From contig JACIZI010000015.1 of assembly GCA_014359475.1 (NCBI GenBank), positions 1 to 64,000 of the forward strand: a stretch of 64,000 nucleotides of DNA. Reading direction: 5' to 3'. Of the stretch, positions 27,167-36,189 are shown one piece after another; position 1 is the stretch's first letter, and each line of letters starts with the position of its first letter. The position numbers and the translations under genes were made by a program. The notes beneath the pieces are model-generated. The model was given only the letters and a program-made list of their open reading frames with translations. It was not told where the DNA came from and did not search any database. Origin of the DNA: Marinobacter sp. (lineage in GTDB: Bacteria; Pseudomonadota; Gammaproteobacteria; Pseudomonadales; Oleiphilaceae).

Positions 27167-28972
27167 ATGACCGTTCAACGCAACAAGCAAATCACAGACA
27201 GTTTCTGTACCTCGATCAACGCGTTCTATAACGCTTTGCTAAGAGAATGCGGCCCTTTCACCCTTAATCCCGATACCCGCCGATTCGTGATCACCCATCC
27301 GGAATCGGGCGAGCAGCTGACCATTCCCTGCCGGCATCATGCCACCACCGGCCGTCACATCCTCGGCACAGCGCTGGTCCTGGAAGCATACGGAAAAGCA
27401 CGCCCTGTCACCTTTGCGGAATCTGTCGACTGGTGCCTGGACCATCCTCAGCTGCGTCGCTTCAGTGACGCGCGAAGCAGAGCGCTTTTCCGTCAGCGGG
27501 TACTCAGCAGCCAGCAAAACCTGAAGCAAACCCACAACCACCTGCGAAACCGGCTGGACCGGATTTTTCATGAGGATGCCGACTTCATCGACTCCGAGCA
27601 GGCGCTGATCAATGGTCATTCCATTCATCCCTGCCCCAAGGACCGCGGCAATATGTCCGGGTCCGACACCCTGAACTATGCACCGGAGTATGGCGGGCGG
27701 TTTCCACTGGCGTGGTACAGCGTGGACCGTACCTGTCTGACCACCCATCAGGGCACGCGGCAATCCGTGGAGTGCATGACGGCCTCCCTGCTGGATTCCG
27801 ATGGTTCCTGTCGCGCTGCAACTGCGCCCGGGCAGGTACTGATTCCCTGTCACCCGTTCCAGCACCGTCAATGGCAAGCCCACCCGGTTATCCAGCGCCT
27901 CCAGCAGGGCGGCAAGGTCCGCTTCCTGGGGTTCGGCCGGCCGGACTGGCAGGCGACCTCCTCGCTGCGAGCCATCTGGTCGGAAAACCATGACTGGATG
28001 TTGAAGTTTTCCCTGTCGGTAAGGATCACCAACTCGATACGCCATCTGCAGCCAGAAGAAGCCATGCGCGGACCGGGCCTGACCCGGCTGCTGGAGCGGG
28101 AGCCGCTTACTCGCTGGCGCCGGGCAAACCCCTCGTTCCGCTTGCTGGGAGAGCCTGTCAGCCTGGCCCTGTGTGACGATGATGGATCCCCCTTGCCGGA
28201 AACCACCATTGTGTTCCGGGAGAATCCATTCCGGGGCAGGAGCGCCCGTCACTGCGAAGTACTGGCAAGCCTGTTACAGGATGATCCGCGCACCGGCCTG
28301 TCGCGTCTGGCGCTGAGGCTGCTGGCCCGTCATGCCGGCAAAAAGGAGGCACACCGCTGGTTCCGCCGTTATCTGGATGTAGCGGTCGCCCCGCTACTGG
28401 AAGCCCAGAGCGAATACGGCCTTCTCTTCGGAGCCCATCAGCAGAACCTCATTCTGAAGCTGGATAACGACCTGATGCCCTGTTTTGCCTGGTTCCGGGA
28501 CTGCCAGGGTACCGGCTTCACCAGTCAGGCAAGCGAAAAGCTGGGCAAGAGCCTCGGCTCCCTGATCCGCAACAGCGACAACCAGCCGCCGGATGAACTG
28601 GGCATCCGCCTGTTCAGCTACTACCTGTTCATCAACAGCACCTTCAATGTCATCAGCAGCCTGGCAGCCAGCGGGCTCACGGGGGAAGAAGCGCTGTTGC
28701 GACAGTTACGCCACTGGCTGGAGCAGAAGCGCAGCACCGCCACCGACCCCGGCGTGATCGATTACCTGCTTCACAGCCAGCAACTCCATGCCAAGAACAA
28801 CCTGCTTTGCTGCCTGCAGGCGCTCAATGAAAACACCCTGGAGGACATCGCCTCCATCTACCACCCGATGGTCAACCCTCTGCTGACCGACCATCCCGCC
28901 ACCAACAACATCGGACAAGGACTGCAAAACCATGACGATCAGCGAGATTACCAACTCAACGAAGATCTCTGA
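27167..28972 (+). CDS. iucA: Aerobactin-type NIS synthetase IucA (N6-acetyl-N6-hydroxylysine citrate ligase)
   Basis: The 601-residue NRPS-independent siderophore synthetase is predicted to use ATP to couple citrate to the first N6-acetyl-N6-hydroxylysine. IucA/IucC family blocks are visible: NGHSIHPCPKDRGNM near 148-162, LIPCHPFQHRQWQ near 223-235, SSLRAIWSENHDWMLKFSLSV-type region near 264-283, and a FhuF-like C-terminal third with GAHQQNLILKLDN near 420-432. ATG 27167 follows AGAGGAA at 27154-27160; an upstream TTG at 27116 has no site. Its end overlaps iucB by 41 bases. A Fur-like box lies just upstream. Confidence 0.88.
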   Translation: MTVQRNKQITDSFCTSINAFYNALLRECGPFTLNPDTRRFVITHPESGEQLTIPCRHHATTGRHILGTALVLEAYGKARPVTFAESVDWCLDHPQLRRFSDARSRALFRQRVLSSQQNLKQTHNHLRNRLDRIFHEDADFIDSEQALINGHSIHPCPKDRGNMSGSDTLNYAPEYGGRFPLAWYSVDRTCLTTHQGTRQSVECMTASLLDSDGSCRAATAPGQVLIPCHPFQHRQWQAHPVIQRLQQGGKVRFLGFGRPDWQATSSLRAIWSENHDWMLKFSLSVRITNSIRHLQPEEAMRGPGLTRLLEREPLTRWRRANPSFRLLGEPVSLALCDDDGSPLPETTIVFRENPFRGRSARHCEVLASLLQDDPRTGLSRLALRLLARHAGKKEAHRWFRRYLDVAVAPLLEAQSEYGLLFGAHQQNLILKLDNDLMPCFAWFRDCQGTGFTSQASEKLGKSLGSLIRNSDNQPPDELGIRLFSYYLFINSTFNVISSLAASGLTGEEALLRQLRHWLEQKRSTATDPGVIDYLLHSQQLHAKNNLLCCLQALNENTLEDIASIYHPMVNPLLTDHPATNNIGQGLQNHDDQRDYQLNEDL

Positions 28973-29906
28973 GCGGGAGGACAGGGTTCACCTGTCACTC
29001 AACTCCGTTCCCTGCCAGGCGGGGGTTCTGCGCACCGGAGAACAAGTGACCATTGCTGACTGGCAAGGCCCGGAACTGGCCCGCCCAACCGCTGTGGAAG
29101 TCATTGACGAGCTGTTCTGGCAACTCGACACCTCCTCCCTGACGTTCGAGGGGACGGCCGCCACTGCCTTCTTCCTCGATCATCCCGTCTGGCAAAAGGA
29201 ACCCGACCATTCCCGCATCAGCCGGGAGGCGTTCTATCAGGCCCGGGAGTTCTGGCTGGATCAGCCACTGCTCACTATTGTACCGGAGGAGTGGACGACA
29301 ACCGGCCAGGTGCAGCACCCCCGCAGGCCTATTTGCGGCGATCAGATTCTCTACAGCCGTCGCGTGCCGGTCCTTGACCAGACGGTCAGCCTGCGACAGG
29401 CCCGACCCGATGTGGATGGCGAGCGCTTCCATCGCTGGCAGAACCTGCCCCGGGTGGCCGAGTTCTGGGAATACCCCTTCAGCCGGGAAGCACTGGACGA
29501 CATGCTTCGGGAACGGCGCGCAGACCCCCACTCGCTGCCCCTGATTATGCAGGTGGACGGGCAGGCAATCGGTTATTTCGAGGGTTACTACGTGCTGGAG
29601 GACCGATTGGGACCCTATTGCGAAGCCGGCCCCTTTGATCAGGGATTCCACCTGCTGGTCGGTGAAGAGCCCTTTCTTGGTGAAGGCCAGGCACCCGTAT
29701 GGCTGAACTGCATCAGTCATTTCCTGTTCTTGCAGGAGCCACGCACCCGCAGCCTGTTCGGCGAGCCCCGGGCGGACAACAAGGCTCTGCTTCGGCATCT
29801 GGGCTCCACCACCTGGGAAAACCTCGGCGAGTTTGATTTCCCCCATAAACGCTCTGCCCTGGTGCGCAATCGTCGCCAGGATTTCTTCAGGAACACACGA
29901 CTGTGA
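28932..29906 (+). CDS. iucB: N6-hydroxylysine O/N-acetyltransferase IucB
   Basis: The 324-residue GNAT-type acyltransferase is predicted to acetylate N6-hydroxylysine for aerobactin. The C-terminal half is the GNAT domain: an EYPFSREALDDML stretch near 177-190, the acetyl-CoA strand QAIGYFEGYYVLEDRLG near 212-228, DQGFHLLVGEEPFLG near 236-250, and RTRSLFGEPRADNKALLRHL near 274-293. These match the IucB/RhbD siderophore acetyltransferase family. The start lies within the last 41 bases of iucA, indicating translational coupling. It sits between two NIS synthetases as in iucABCD. Confidence 0.88.
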   Translation: MTISEITNSTKISEREDRVHLSLNSVPCQAGVLRTGEQVTIADWQGPELARPTAVEVIDELFWQLDTSSLTFEGTAATAFFLDHPVWQKEPDHSRISREAFYQAREFWLDQPLLTIVPEEWTTTGQVQHPRRPICGDQILYSRRVPVLDQTVSLRQARPDVDGERFHRWQNLPRVAEFWEYPFSREALDDMLRERRADPHSLPLIMQVDGQAIGYFEGYYVLEDRLGPYCEAGPFDQGFHLLVGEEPFLGEGQAPVWLNCISHFLFLQEPRTRSLFGEPRADNKALLRHLGSTTWENLGEFDFPHKRSALVRNRRQDFFRNTRL

Positions 29907-29915
29907 GGCAGCTCC

Positions 29916-31634
29916 ATGGATGAGGAACAGCTCTGGCACCGGCTGAACCGCCGGCTGGTCGCCAAAATCATTGCCGAATGCAGCTACGAAGGGTGCTTGC
30001 ATCCGGACACGCTCGACAGTCACCGGTTCCGCCTTATGGCCGGTGGTCACTGCTACGATTTCACAGCACGGAAAACCGTCTGGGACTATCTCTGGATACA
30101 GCCGGCATCCCTGACCAGGGACGGGCAGCTCGCCACCAGCGCCGCCACCGCCATGCTGGATTTCCAGGGGGCACTGGGCGTGAACGACATGGTACTGGGC
30201 AACTTCCTGGAAGAACTCCACAACACGCTGGCCGGGGATCGCATTCAACAGGCCGTACTCAGCGAGCTGACTGCCGCGGACCTCCTCGACCTGCCCGCCA
30301 CAGAACTCGAAAGCCTGCTGGACGGACACCCCAAGGCCCTGGCCAACCGCGGCCGGCTGGGCTGGGGTCTGAGCGAGCTGAACCAATACGCCCCGGAAGC
30401 CGGCAACGCCCTGCACTTACGCTGGCTGGCCGCCCACCGGGGCTGCGGGCTGCAGGTTCATGGTACTCCGGCACCCGAGCAATGCCTCGAAGAAGACCTG
30501 CTGGACCGCTGGAAGCAGCGATTCCCGGCACCGGAGTGGGTGTTCATACCGGTTCATCCCTGGCAATGGAAGCAGCTGATCGTCATTCAGTACGCCGCAG
30601 CCATCGCACGCGGAGAACTGGTCGATCTGGGTACGGCAGGTCACCGCTATCGCCCACAGCAGTCGATCCGCACCCTGTCCAACTCAGACCACCCGCAACA
30701 CTGCGACCTCAAGCTGTCCCTGACGATACTGAACACGTCCTGTTACCGGGGGTTGCCGCCCGGCCCCATTGCCATGGCCCCGCGCCTGTCATCATGGCTG
30801 GCCGGAATAGCCGGCAGTGATCCGGTGCTGAGCCATGCGGGCATGGCCGTACAGCGTGAGCTGGGCAGCGTGCATATTCCCCAACAGGCACAGCACCAAC
30901 TGAACGGCACGCCCTATCGCTACCGGGAAATGCTGGGTGCTGTCTGGCGGGAGAGCCTCTTGTCAAAAACAGCAAACGGTGAAAAGGCCATGCTGTTTGC
31001 CACCCTGATGCAAACCGATGGCGGCGGCCAGGCACTGATTGCCGAGATCATCCGCCGCTCGGGACTGACTACCCGCGACTGGCTGGCCCGGCTGTTCGAG
31101 CGCGTCACCATTCCGCTGTACCACCTGCTGTGCCGTTATGGGATCGGCATGGTCGCCCACGGTCAGAACCTGGGCCTGATACTGCGAGACTGGCAGCCAC
31201 AACGGGTTGTGGTAAAGGACTTCCACGGTGACCTGCGGGCTGCAGAGAGTCCCCTGCCCGAACGACAAGGCGTACCCAAGGATATTCTGGCCGGGTTGAA
31301 GCGGCTGCCTCCCCGTCATCTGCTGCACGACCTCTACACCGGCCATATGGTCACCACACTGCGTTTCATCTCACCACTGGTGGAAGAGCAGTGCGGTATG
31401 GCAGAAAGCGCTTTTTACCAGTTACTGGGCGAGCGAATGATTGCCTATCAACAGCAGCATCCTGAACTGGCAGAACACTTCGCAGAATTTGACCTGCTGA
31501 GACCGGAAATGGAGCGGGTCTGTATCAACCGGGTCCGTTTCCGGATCGGCTACGCGGACGATGCCCAACGCCCCCTGCCGGAGCTCGGCCAGCCACTGAA
31601 CAACCCCTTGCAACCGGAGACCTCTGATGACTGA
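29916..31634 (+). CDS. iucC: Aerobactin synthase-type NIS synthetase IucC
   Basis: The 572-residue NIS synthetase is predicted to attach the second acetyl-hydroxylysine to the citryl intermediate and finish aerobactin. Family blocks: DGHPKALANRGRLGW near 135-149, FIPVHPWQWKQL near 210-221, SIRTLSNSDHPQHCDLKLSL near 250-269, GMVAHGQNLGLIL near 410-422 and VVKDFHGDLR near 430-439. It is more like IucC than IucA in its HPKxxxRxRLG form. It is nine bases behind iucB and overlaps iucD by eight bases. Confidence 0.88.
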   Translation: MDEEQLWHRLNRRLVAKIIAECSYEGCLHPDTLDSHRFRLMAGGHCYDFTARKTVWDYLWIQPASLTRDGQLATSAATAMLDFQGALGVNDMVLGNFLEELHNTLAGDRIQQAVLSELTAADLLDLPATELESLLDGHPKALANRGRLGWGLSELNQYAPEAGNALHLRWLAAHRGCGLQVHGTPAPEQCLEEDLLDRWKQRFPAPEWVFIPVHPWQWKQLIVIQYAAAIARGELVDLGTAGHRYRPQQSIRTLSNSDHPQHCDLKLSLTILNTSCYRGLPPGPIAMAPRLSSWLAGIAGSDPVLSHAGMAVQRELGSVHIPQQAQHQLNGTPYRYREMLGAVWRESLLSKTANGEKAMLFATLMQTDGGGQALIAEIIRRSGLTTRDWLARLFERVTIPLYHLLCRYGIGMVAHGQNLGLILRDWQPQRVVVKDFHGDLRAAESPLPERQGVPKDILAGLKRLPPRHLLHDLYTGHMVTTLRFISPLVEEQCGMAESAFYQLLGERMIAYQQQHPELAEHFAEFDLLRPEMERVCINRVRFRIGYADDAQRPLPELGQPLNNPLQPETSDD

Positions 31635-32964
31635 TCAAACCCTGGATCTTGCAGGTATCGGAATCGGGCCCTTCAACCTGAGTATTGCGGCATTACTGGA
31701 CAGCCAACGGTCCGTCAACGCGCTGTTCCTGGACAACAAACCGGCGTTCAGCTGGCATCCGGGCATGCAGTTGCCCGGCTCCCGCCTGCAGACCTCCTGC
31801 CTGAAGGATCTGGTGACCGGCGTGGATCCGTGCAACCCGCACAGCTTCCTCAACTATCTGGTGCAACACGGTCGCTTCTACGATTTTCTCAGCGCCAACA
31901 TGCCAGCCATCAGTCGGGCGGAATACGCGGATTACCTGGGCTGGGTTGCCGCCAGGCTCGGGAACCTGAGGTTCGACAGCCCGGTAGAGTCGGTTCAGTT
32001 CAACGGCAACCACTTTGTACTGCAGGTAACCGGGCGCCGGACACCCCTGCAGAGCCGTAACCTGTGCATTGGCACCGGCATACACCCCCATGTGCCACCG
32101 GCCTGCAGCAACCTGCCTCCGGAAAAGTGTTTCCACAGTATCGACATCATGCGCCGCCAGCCGAATCTCTCCGGAGAGCGGGTAACGGTCATCGGTGGCG
32201 GCCAATCCGGCGCAGAGATCCTGCTGGGGCTGATGGACGGCATCTGGGGCGAGCCGAAGAGTATTACCTGGATCTCCCGGCGGCCCAACTTCGAACCACT
32301 GGATGAAACCCCCTTCACCAACCAGTACTTTACACCCGGCTATGTACGGGCTTTTCAGACTCTGGACGAATCCCGCCGTCGCGAGCTGGTGCGCTACCAG
32401 AAGCTGGCGTCTGACGGCATTTCTCCGGATACCCTGAATGCCCTCTATCAGCGCCTCTACGAATACCCGCTGGCACACCCGGACCGGCCCGCTCCGGATC
32501 TGTTGCCCGGCCGCTCACTCTACGCGGTGAGTGACGGTGCCCCCATGCAGTTGCTGAGTCGTAATCAGCTGGACGAGCGATTTGAAGAAACCCGGGCCGA
32601 CCGGATCATTCTCTGTACCGGCTTTGAGCACCGCCTGCCGGAGTGCCTCGAACCACTCACCGACAAGCTGGACCTGGATCATACCGGCCAGCCCCGGCCC
32701 GATACCCATTTCAGCCTGCATTGGGATGGGCCGGAAGACCGGCACATCTACGCGGTCAATCAGGGCCGTTACAGCCATGGGATCGCCGAGTCGCAGCTCA
32801 GCCTGATGTGCTGGCGTTCGGCAGTCATCGTCAACCACCTGACCGGAGATGAGCGTTATCCCGTAAAGGCGGATGGCCAGTTGCCCAGATGGTTCAGCCA
32901 GTCATCGGCCAGAACTGTGGCCGGGTACCCAACCACAACAGGCCATCCTCAGATTCATTATTGA
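31627..32964 (+). CDS. iucD: Lysine N6-hydroxylase IucD
   Basis: The 445-residue flavin-dependent monooxygenase is predicted to hydroxylate the side-chain amine of lysine, the first step to aerobactin. The FAD-binding block GIGIGPFNLS is near residues 10-19, the FxWHPGMQLPGSRLQ substrate/flavin region near 43-57, the NADPH-binding IGGGQSGAE near 192-200 and the late ILCTGFEHRLPE near 325-336. Ornithine rather than lysine as substrate cannot be excluded from sequence alone; the IucABC neighbours favour lysine. Its start overlaps iucC. Confidence 0.9.
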   Translation: MTDQTLDLAGIGIGPFNLSIAALLDSQRSVNALFLDNKPAFSWHPGMQLPGSRLQTSCLKDLVTGVDPCNPHSFLNYLVQHGRFYDFLSANMPAISRAEYADYLGWVAARLGNLRFDSPVESVQFNGNHFVLQVTGRRTPLQSRNLCIGTGIHPHVPPACSNLPPEKCFHSIDIMRRQPNLSGERVTVIGGGQSGAEILLGLMDGIWGEPKSITWISRRPNFEPLDETPFTNQYFTPGYVRAFQTLDESRRRELVRYQKLASDGISPDTLNALYQRLYEYPLAHPDRPAPDLLPGRSLYAVSDGAPMQLLSRNQLDERFEETRADRIILCTGFEHRLPECLEPLTDKLDLDHTGQPRPDTHFSLHWDGPEDRHIYAVNQGRYSHGIAESQLSLMCWRSAVIVNHLTGDERYPVKADGQLPRWFSQSSARTVAGYPTTTGHPQIHY

Positions 32965-32968
32965 ATAT

Positions 32969-32989
32969 AAGTGATAATCGTTTACACTT
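32969..32989. promoter_or_regulatory. Fur-box-like site before the receptor gene
   Basis: AAGTGATAATCGTTTACACTT is an imperfect palindrome; its centre GATAATC matches the core of the Fur consensus, about 12 of 19 positions by my alignment. It lies 42 bases before the receptor GTG and just after the iucD stop, so the receptor and importer genes probably have their own iron-controlled promoter. Confidence 0.55.
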
Positions 32990-33030
32990 GCGTCTCTAAT
33001 TATTGGCAGATTGCACAGGAGTATTGCATT

Positions 33031-35241
33031 GTGACACGCACATTTTTCCGGAACGCCTGGCAGCCCGCTTTGCTGGCGACAGCCATATCCGCAGCCGGTG
33101 CTGCCGTGGCAGCACCCCAGAGCCTGGACGAACTGGTGGTGGTTGGCAGCCGCGCGCCTTCGCAGATCAGCCAGGTACCCGGTGCAGTCTGGGTGCTGGA
33201 ACAGGAAGACCTGGCTCAGCAATTCCAGTCCGGGCAAGACCTGAAAACCGTACTGGGCAAACTGATTCCGGGCATGGACCTGGCTCCGGAAACACGCACC
33301 AATTTTGGTCAGAACCTGCGGGGCCGCAGCGTACTGGTGATGATTGATGGTGTATCCCTGAATGGTTCCCGGGGCCTGAGCCGTCAGTTCGACAGCATCG
33401 ACCCGTTCAATATAGAACGCATTGAGGTGCTGTCCGGCGCCACCTCGGTGTACGGAGGTGGCGCCACCGGCGGCATCGTCAACATCATCACTAAAAAAGG
33501 CCAGGCCGGCGCAACACAACTCGGCACCGAGCTGGGTGCATCCACCGGTTTCAACGATTCGGAAGACAGAGTCTATCGGTTTGGCCAGTCCATCAGCGGC
33601 GGCACTGAGGTAATCAACGGCCGGCTGGCGCTCGCCGTCCAGGACAACGGCGCCTTCTACGACGGTGACGGTAACCAGATTCTGCCAGACGTCACCCAGA
33701 CCGACCTTCAGTACAACCGCAGTGTCGACATCATGGGGAACACCCGTTTCCGGATTGATGACAACCAGAGCCTGGAGCTGACCGCCCAGCTCTACAACAG
33801 TCAGTTCAAGGGAGACAAGGGCCTGTGGTTCGGTCCATACCTGAGTCAGCGTTCCAATCCTGAGGTCCGGGATGGCTTCACTGCCGACCGTGAGCCTGAG
33901 ACCGACCGTTACCTTTTGAACGCCTCCTATCAGAACCGGGATTTTCTGGGCCATACAGCCTACCTGCAGGTGTCTTCACGCCGTGAAGAGTCCAGCTTCC
34001 ACCCTTACCCCTATCCGAGCCTGAATCAGGACGGCACCCTGAACGCCGCCATGAGCTATTACGGTGCCTCGAAGCAGAACACCGAGCAGCACCTGATCAA
34101 GGCCCTGCTGGTCAAACAGCTGGACAAGGTCAAACTCAGCTACGGCCTTGACCTGGACCGCGAAGACTTTGATGCCTCACAGATGGTCTTCAATAACACG
34201 CTGGCTTACGGCAGCGGCGGGCTGGTCTTTGAAAAAGACTTCACCGTGCCCCGCTATCCGGGTTACCGGGTCGATGGCATCGCCGCTTACCTGCAGGCCG
34301 AATGGCAGGCCACCGACCGCCTGCAACTGAATGCCGGTGTTCGCCAGCGCTACTCGGAGCTGGAAATGGAGTCTTTCACTCCGACCACCCAGCAGATCGC
34401 CGTGGAGCGCGGGCTGGTATCGGGCGCGGATGCGATCCCGGGAGGCAAGAGTGACTACGACGTAACCCTCGTCAATGCTGGCGCCATCTTCAATCTCACG
34501 GCCGACCAGCAGGTCTGGGCCAACGTCACTCAAGGCTTCGAGATTCCCGATCCCGGCAAGGTTGCCGGTAAAGGTGACTATACGATCACCCAGGATGGTC
34601 GCTACACGCTGACCGACTATCTGGATGTCAGCGAAAACGCCATTCCCGGACTGACAACCGACCAGGTAGAGCTGGGCTGGCGCGCCTACCAGGATCGCTG
34701 GGATGCCCAGGTGGCGGCCTACTACACCTGGTCTGACAAGGATACCGAGACTACCGATGACCTGCGCATCCGCGTGGTGGATGCCAAAACAAGGGACTAC
34801 GGTATCGAGGGCAACCTTACTTTCCGCGCGACAGATCAGGTGTCCGTCGGCACTTCAGGCCACTATATCCGTTCCGAAGTAAAAGAGGACGGTGATTGGG
34901 TTGAAAAGGCTGCCACCTACGCCAGCCTCCCCAAGGTGACCGCATTCACCCGCTGGCAGGATGATCTGCATTCAGTGCGGCTGCAGGCCAGCCATAGCTT
35001 CGATATTGAGGACGATGCCGGACAGGCAATCGATGGCACCACACTACTGGATCTGCAGGCATCCCGTCGCTTACCGGTCGGCCAACTGAACTTTGGGGTA
35101 ACCAATCTGCTGGATCGACAGTATCAGACTGTGTGGGGGCAACGAGCCCAGTTGTTCTACGGTGATCGCTTCGCCTACGAGCCCTTCGACTTCAAGGGCA
35201 AGGGCCGCACCTACACCCTGACCTATGCCGTCAACTACTAA
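33031..35241 (+). CDS. iutA: TonB-dependent ferric siderophore receptor (IutA-like)
   Basis: The 736-residue outer-membrane receptor probably takes up ferric aerobactin. It starts with GTG 33031 after AGGAG, giving a clear signal peptide (hydrophobic to about residue 27, then AAVAAPQS). A TonB-box-like DELVVVGSRAP follows, then the plug domain (VLVMIDGVSLNGSRG; IERIEVLSGATSVYGGGATGGIVNIITKK near 130-160) and a 22-strand barrel ending in an aromatic-rich TYTLTYAVNY. Earlier in-frame starts lie in the Fur-like site. Gene order iucABCD-iutA matches known aerobactin clusters, which is the main basis for the ligand. Confidence 0.9.
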   Translation: MTRTFFRNAWQPALLATAISAAGAAVAAPQSLDELVVVGSRAPSQISQVPGAVWVLEQEDLAQQFQSGQDLKTVLGKLIPGMDLAPETRTNFGQNLRGRSVLVMIDGVSLNGSRGLSRQFDSIDPFNIERIEVLSGATSVYGGGATGGIVNIITKKGQAGATQLGTELGASTGFNDSEDRVYRFGQSISGGTEVINGRLALAVQDNGAFYDGDGNQILPDVTQTDLQYNRSVDIMGNTRFRIDDNQSLELTAQLYNSQFKGDKGLWFGPYLSQRSNPEVRDGFTADREPETDRYLLNASYQNRDFLGHTAYLQVSSRREESSFHPYPYPSLNQDGTLNAAMSYYGASKQNTEQHLIKALLVKQLDKVKLSYGLDLDREDFDASQMVFNNTLAYGSGGLVFEKDFTVPRYPGYRVDGIAAYLQAEWQATDRLQLNAGVRQRYSELEMESFTPTTQQIAVERGLVSGADAIPGGKSDYDVTLVNAGAIFNLTADQQVWANVTQGFEIPDPGKVAGKGDYTITQDGRYTLTDYLDVSENAIPGLTTDQVELGWRAYQDRWDAQVAAYYTWSDKDTETTDDLRIRVVDAKTRDYGIEGNLTFRATDQVSVGTSGHYIRSEVKEDGDWVEKAATYASLPKVTAFTRWQDDLHSVRLQASHSFDIEDDAGQAIDGTTLLDLQASRRLPVGQLNFGVTNLLDRQYQTVWGQRAQLFYGDRFAYEPFDFKGKGRTYTLTYAVNY

Positions 35242-35244
35242 CCA

Positions 35245-36189
35245 ATGATACTCATACGGTTAGCAGGGTCCGCGTTGCGGGCCCTGTGTCTGCTGGTTTT
35301 CTGCAGCCAACTCAGTGCCGGGATCGTGGTGGAACACGATTCCGGCACACTGCGTTTGGACTCGCCTCCAAAACGGATCGTGGTGCTCAACTGGTGGCTG
35401 GCGGAACATCTGCTGGCGCTGGGTGTCACCCCGGTCGCGGTGGCCGATCGGGAAGGTTACGACGAGTGGGTGGGCGAACCTGCCCTGCCGGAATCGGTGA
35501 AATCCGTCGGTAACCGGCAATCCCCGAACCTTGCCGCGATACGTTCTCTCGAACCGGATCTGATCCTGACCAGCGGTCACTTGTCTGCCGCTGTGCCCGC
35601 CTTCAAGAAGATCGCACCAACACTGGTACAGACCACCTATGAAGCGGACTCCAATCCCTGGGACAAGGCCCGTGAACACCTGATCACCCTCGGCAAAATG
35701 CTGGGAAGGGAAGAGCGCGCCCATGCCTTGATCCAGCAGGCGGAAACGGATCTCGCGCAAACCCGCCAGCGGCTGGTCGCGGCGGGTCTGCTAGGGCAGC
35801 CGGTGTTTCTGGTACGTTTCCTGGACGACAGGCGGGTGCGGATTCATGGCAACAATTCCATGCTGAGTCAGGCCCTGCAACTGGCCGGCATGGAAAACGC
35901 CTGGAGCAAACCCACCAATTTATGGGGCTTCACACCCGGCACCGTGGCGGATCTGGGCGGCAACGCTGATGCCTGGCTGGTGTATATCCGCCCCTGGCCG
36001 GAAGCCGACCGGGAACGCCTCCGCCAAAGCCCCCTGTGGCCCTACTTGCCCATGGTGCGCAGCGGCCGTATCACCGGCGTCGGGCCGGTGTGGACCTTCG
36101 GGGGCGTGCTCAGCGTCCCCGCCATGGCAAAAATGCTCGCAGAACAACTGATCGAAGGCCCGGAGCCAAAGGAAACACCTGACTCATGA
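35245..36189 (+). CDS. FhuD-like periplasmic iron-siderophore binding protein
   Basis: The 314-residue exported protein delivers ferric siderophore to the inner-membrane permease. An N-terminal hydrophobic signal (LAGSALRALCLLVFCSQLSAG) is followed by a class III solute-binding fold: PKRIVVLNWWLAEHLLALGV near 43-62 and SLEPDLILTSGH near 100-111, a long backbone helix and a GFTPGTVADLGGNADAW stretch near 230-246. No lipobox cysteine is convincing. It is three bases behind the receptor gene and overlaps the permease gene by four bases. Confidence 0.88.
   Translation: MILIRLAGSALRALCLLVFCSQLSAGIVVEHDSGTLRLDSPPKRIVVLNWWLAEHLLALGVTPVAVADREGYDEWVGEPALPESVKSVGNRQSPNLAAIRSLEPDLILTSGHLSAAVPAFKKIAPTLVQTTYEADSNPWDKAREHLITLGKMLGREERAHALIQQAETDLAQTRQRLVAAGLLGQPVFLVRFLDDRRVRIHGNNSMLSQALQLAGMENAWSKPTNLWGFTPGTVADLGGNADAWLVYIRPWPEADRERLRQSPLWPYLPMVRSGRITGVGPVWTFGGVLSVPAMAKMLAEQLIEGPEPKETPDS

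Noticed and set aside
28995-30416. A minus-strand open frame of about 470 codons across iucB and iucC
   Set aside because: Antisense to genes with clear GNAT and NIS synthetase blocks; its translation has no domain likeness.
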